Origin: Leucaena leucocephala
Lineage: Eukaryota; Streptophyta; Magnoliopsida; Fabales; Fabaceae
Direction of reading: 5' to 3'
Assembly (NCBI GenBank): GCA_037074615.1
Contig: CM073536.1
Coordinates: 439,001 to 503,000, forward strand
DNA length: 64,000 nucleotides
The translations under genes were made by a program, and so were the position numbers. Positions 62,874-64,000 of this stretch are shown piece after piece. A model generated the notes under the pieces. That model was not told where the DNA came from and did no database searches. It was given only the letters and a program-made list of their open reading frames with translations. Numbering within the stretch: position 1 is the stretch's first letter; each line of letters begins with the position of its first letter.

Positions 62874-64000
62874 CATAAGGCAAAAGGCAAAGGCAAAGGC
62901 AAAGGGCATTGGGTACCTTAACTTTCTCCCATTGTCATCACATCCCCACCACTCCCTCCCTTTAGGCTCTCTATCTGCTGATATTTTTGGCTTTGGAATT
63001 AATGTCTGAGACCACCAATGCCAATCATCAATATTATTATTATTTTGTATTTTATATTCTTGCGCATCACCCTTCCATATTCATTCTTAATGTGACCTAG
63101 CTTGGCTAACAGCACTCCATTTATTCAAATATCTTATCAACCCTAAACACGCACCAACAAAATATAAAGTCTCAAGAATTACGTACATGGGAATTGAACA
63201 AACTAATTAATTATTGCCACGAATCTTAGCATGCATTATTCATAAAACAAGAGGATCCACTGGGGTCATTCTAATATAATTCAACTCAATGGGGGAATGT
63301 TTTCCTCTAAAGACCTAGTTTTTTCACCTAAATTTGTTAGTTTCTTATATCTAGTGGAGGTTGGGTCTAATGGAAGCTTAACACACACACAAAAAACCAA
63401 TATATATATATAGAGGTTTTGCTTTGTGTTGAATCAACCTCATGGTGGAAACACGTTTGTCCCTTGTTGATTTTGCAAATTTTAACTAAAAAATACCCTC
63501 ATGTCGAGCTTAAAAGTGAATTCACGGATTCTATCTCCAAAACTCTTCCTCTTCCCCCAAAATAAAAATAATTAGGACCCTTTTGAGGAATCCGACAGAG
63601 TGGTGGGGACCACGCGTTTGACTTTATTATCCATTTTGGGGCAAACGCAAGACCTGCTGGGCTCCTCCCACTTGCATCCCTTTCTGTGCTCCCCACTCCA
63701 ATCAATCTTCTCCATTGGCTCTTCCAAATTAATACGACTTATATTTCAAACTAACCAATGAATTCGTACACACTTATCATTTTTTGTATCACTAATCCAA
63801 TTTACCAATTAATGTGAATGGGAAGAAGATGGAAGCTTTCTGTGTTGTTCCCCATATCATAACAGGATGATCATACGTAAATTTAACGGTTTACTAGTTA
63901 CTTTTACGGTGAGGATGATTGAGAGGGACGAGAGGGTTTGAGCGCATGAAAATCACGGAACTGCATACAAAACGCGACACATTTCAGTCTCACTTTGCCC

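Larger units (their letters stand above)
59706..64000. other. Gene-poor intergenic DNA to the window end
   Basis: No supported gene on either strand. Contains (GT)n at about 60551-60567, (TA)n at about 62329-62346, (GA)n at about 62558-62575 and 62847-62872, and the partial MITE relative at 61712-61930. Confidence 0.4.

Overview
This is nuclear DNA from a flowering plant, most likely a core eudicot. The evidence is AT-rich intergenic DNA, multi-exon genes with GT-AG introns (three look like GC-AG), tRNA-derived SINEs, MITE-like foldbacks, many microsatellites, and proteins that read clearly as plant families. The species cannot be named from the sequence. No prokaryotic operon, CRISPR array, rRNA or convincing tRNA gene was seen.

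Layout. 1-5924 (-): 5' part of a UTP20 (DRIM) ribosome-biogenesis gene whose 3' end lies outside the window. Its exons join in phase, but it has an in-frame stop, no recognisable first exon and one unspliceable exon. 6770-10970 (+): IRR-like filamin/CCCH/RRM/RS protein. 15585-15883: Mutator-type MITE. 16155-17584 (+): chloroplast J-protein J20. 18868-19250 (+) and 26340-26942 (-): two broken CER2/CER26-type BAHD relics. 19660-24618 (-): 13-exon chloroplast rhodanese-like, CAS-like protein. 30955-36624 (-) and 40464-44384 (-): tandemly duplicated genes for a Lys-rich nuclear-type protein ('myb-like protein X' family), inside a direct duplication of roughly 8-9.5 kb. 46897-47091: SINE with a 14-bp target-site duplication; a diverged relative lies near 52.8 kb. 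50809-52026 (+): mitochondrial-type glycine-rich RNA-binding protein. 57826-59184 (-): intronless UDP-glucuronate 4-epimerase (GAE6-like). The rest is intergenic.

The genes are not an operon or cluster with one function; they are housekeeping and regulatory genes. From memory, though, the Arabidopsis counterparts of J20, CER26, GR-RBP, GAE6 and IRR sit side by side in two paralogous segments (around At4g13830-13850 and At3g23820-23900). The window therefore looks like an older, less fractionated version of that block, in which the CER26-type gene has decayed, a CAS-like gene is present, and a Lys-rich gene has doubled. I did not find a previously undescribed multi-gene system. The notable items are the defective UTP20 copy, the CER26 relics, the local duplication with a rebuilt promoter on one copy, and well-delimited transposable elements.
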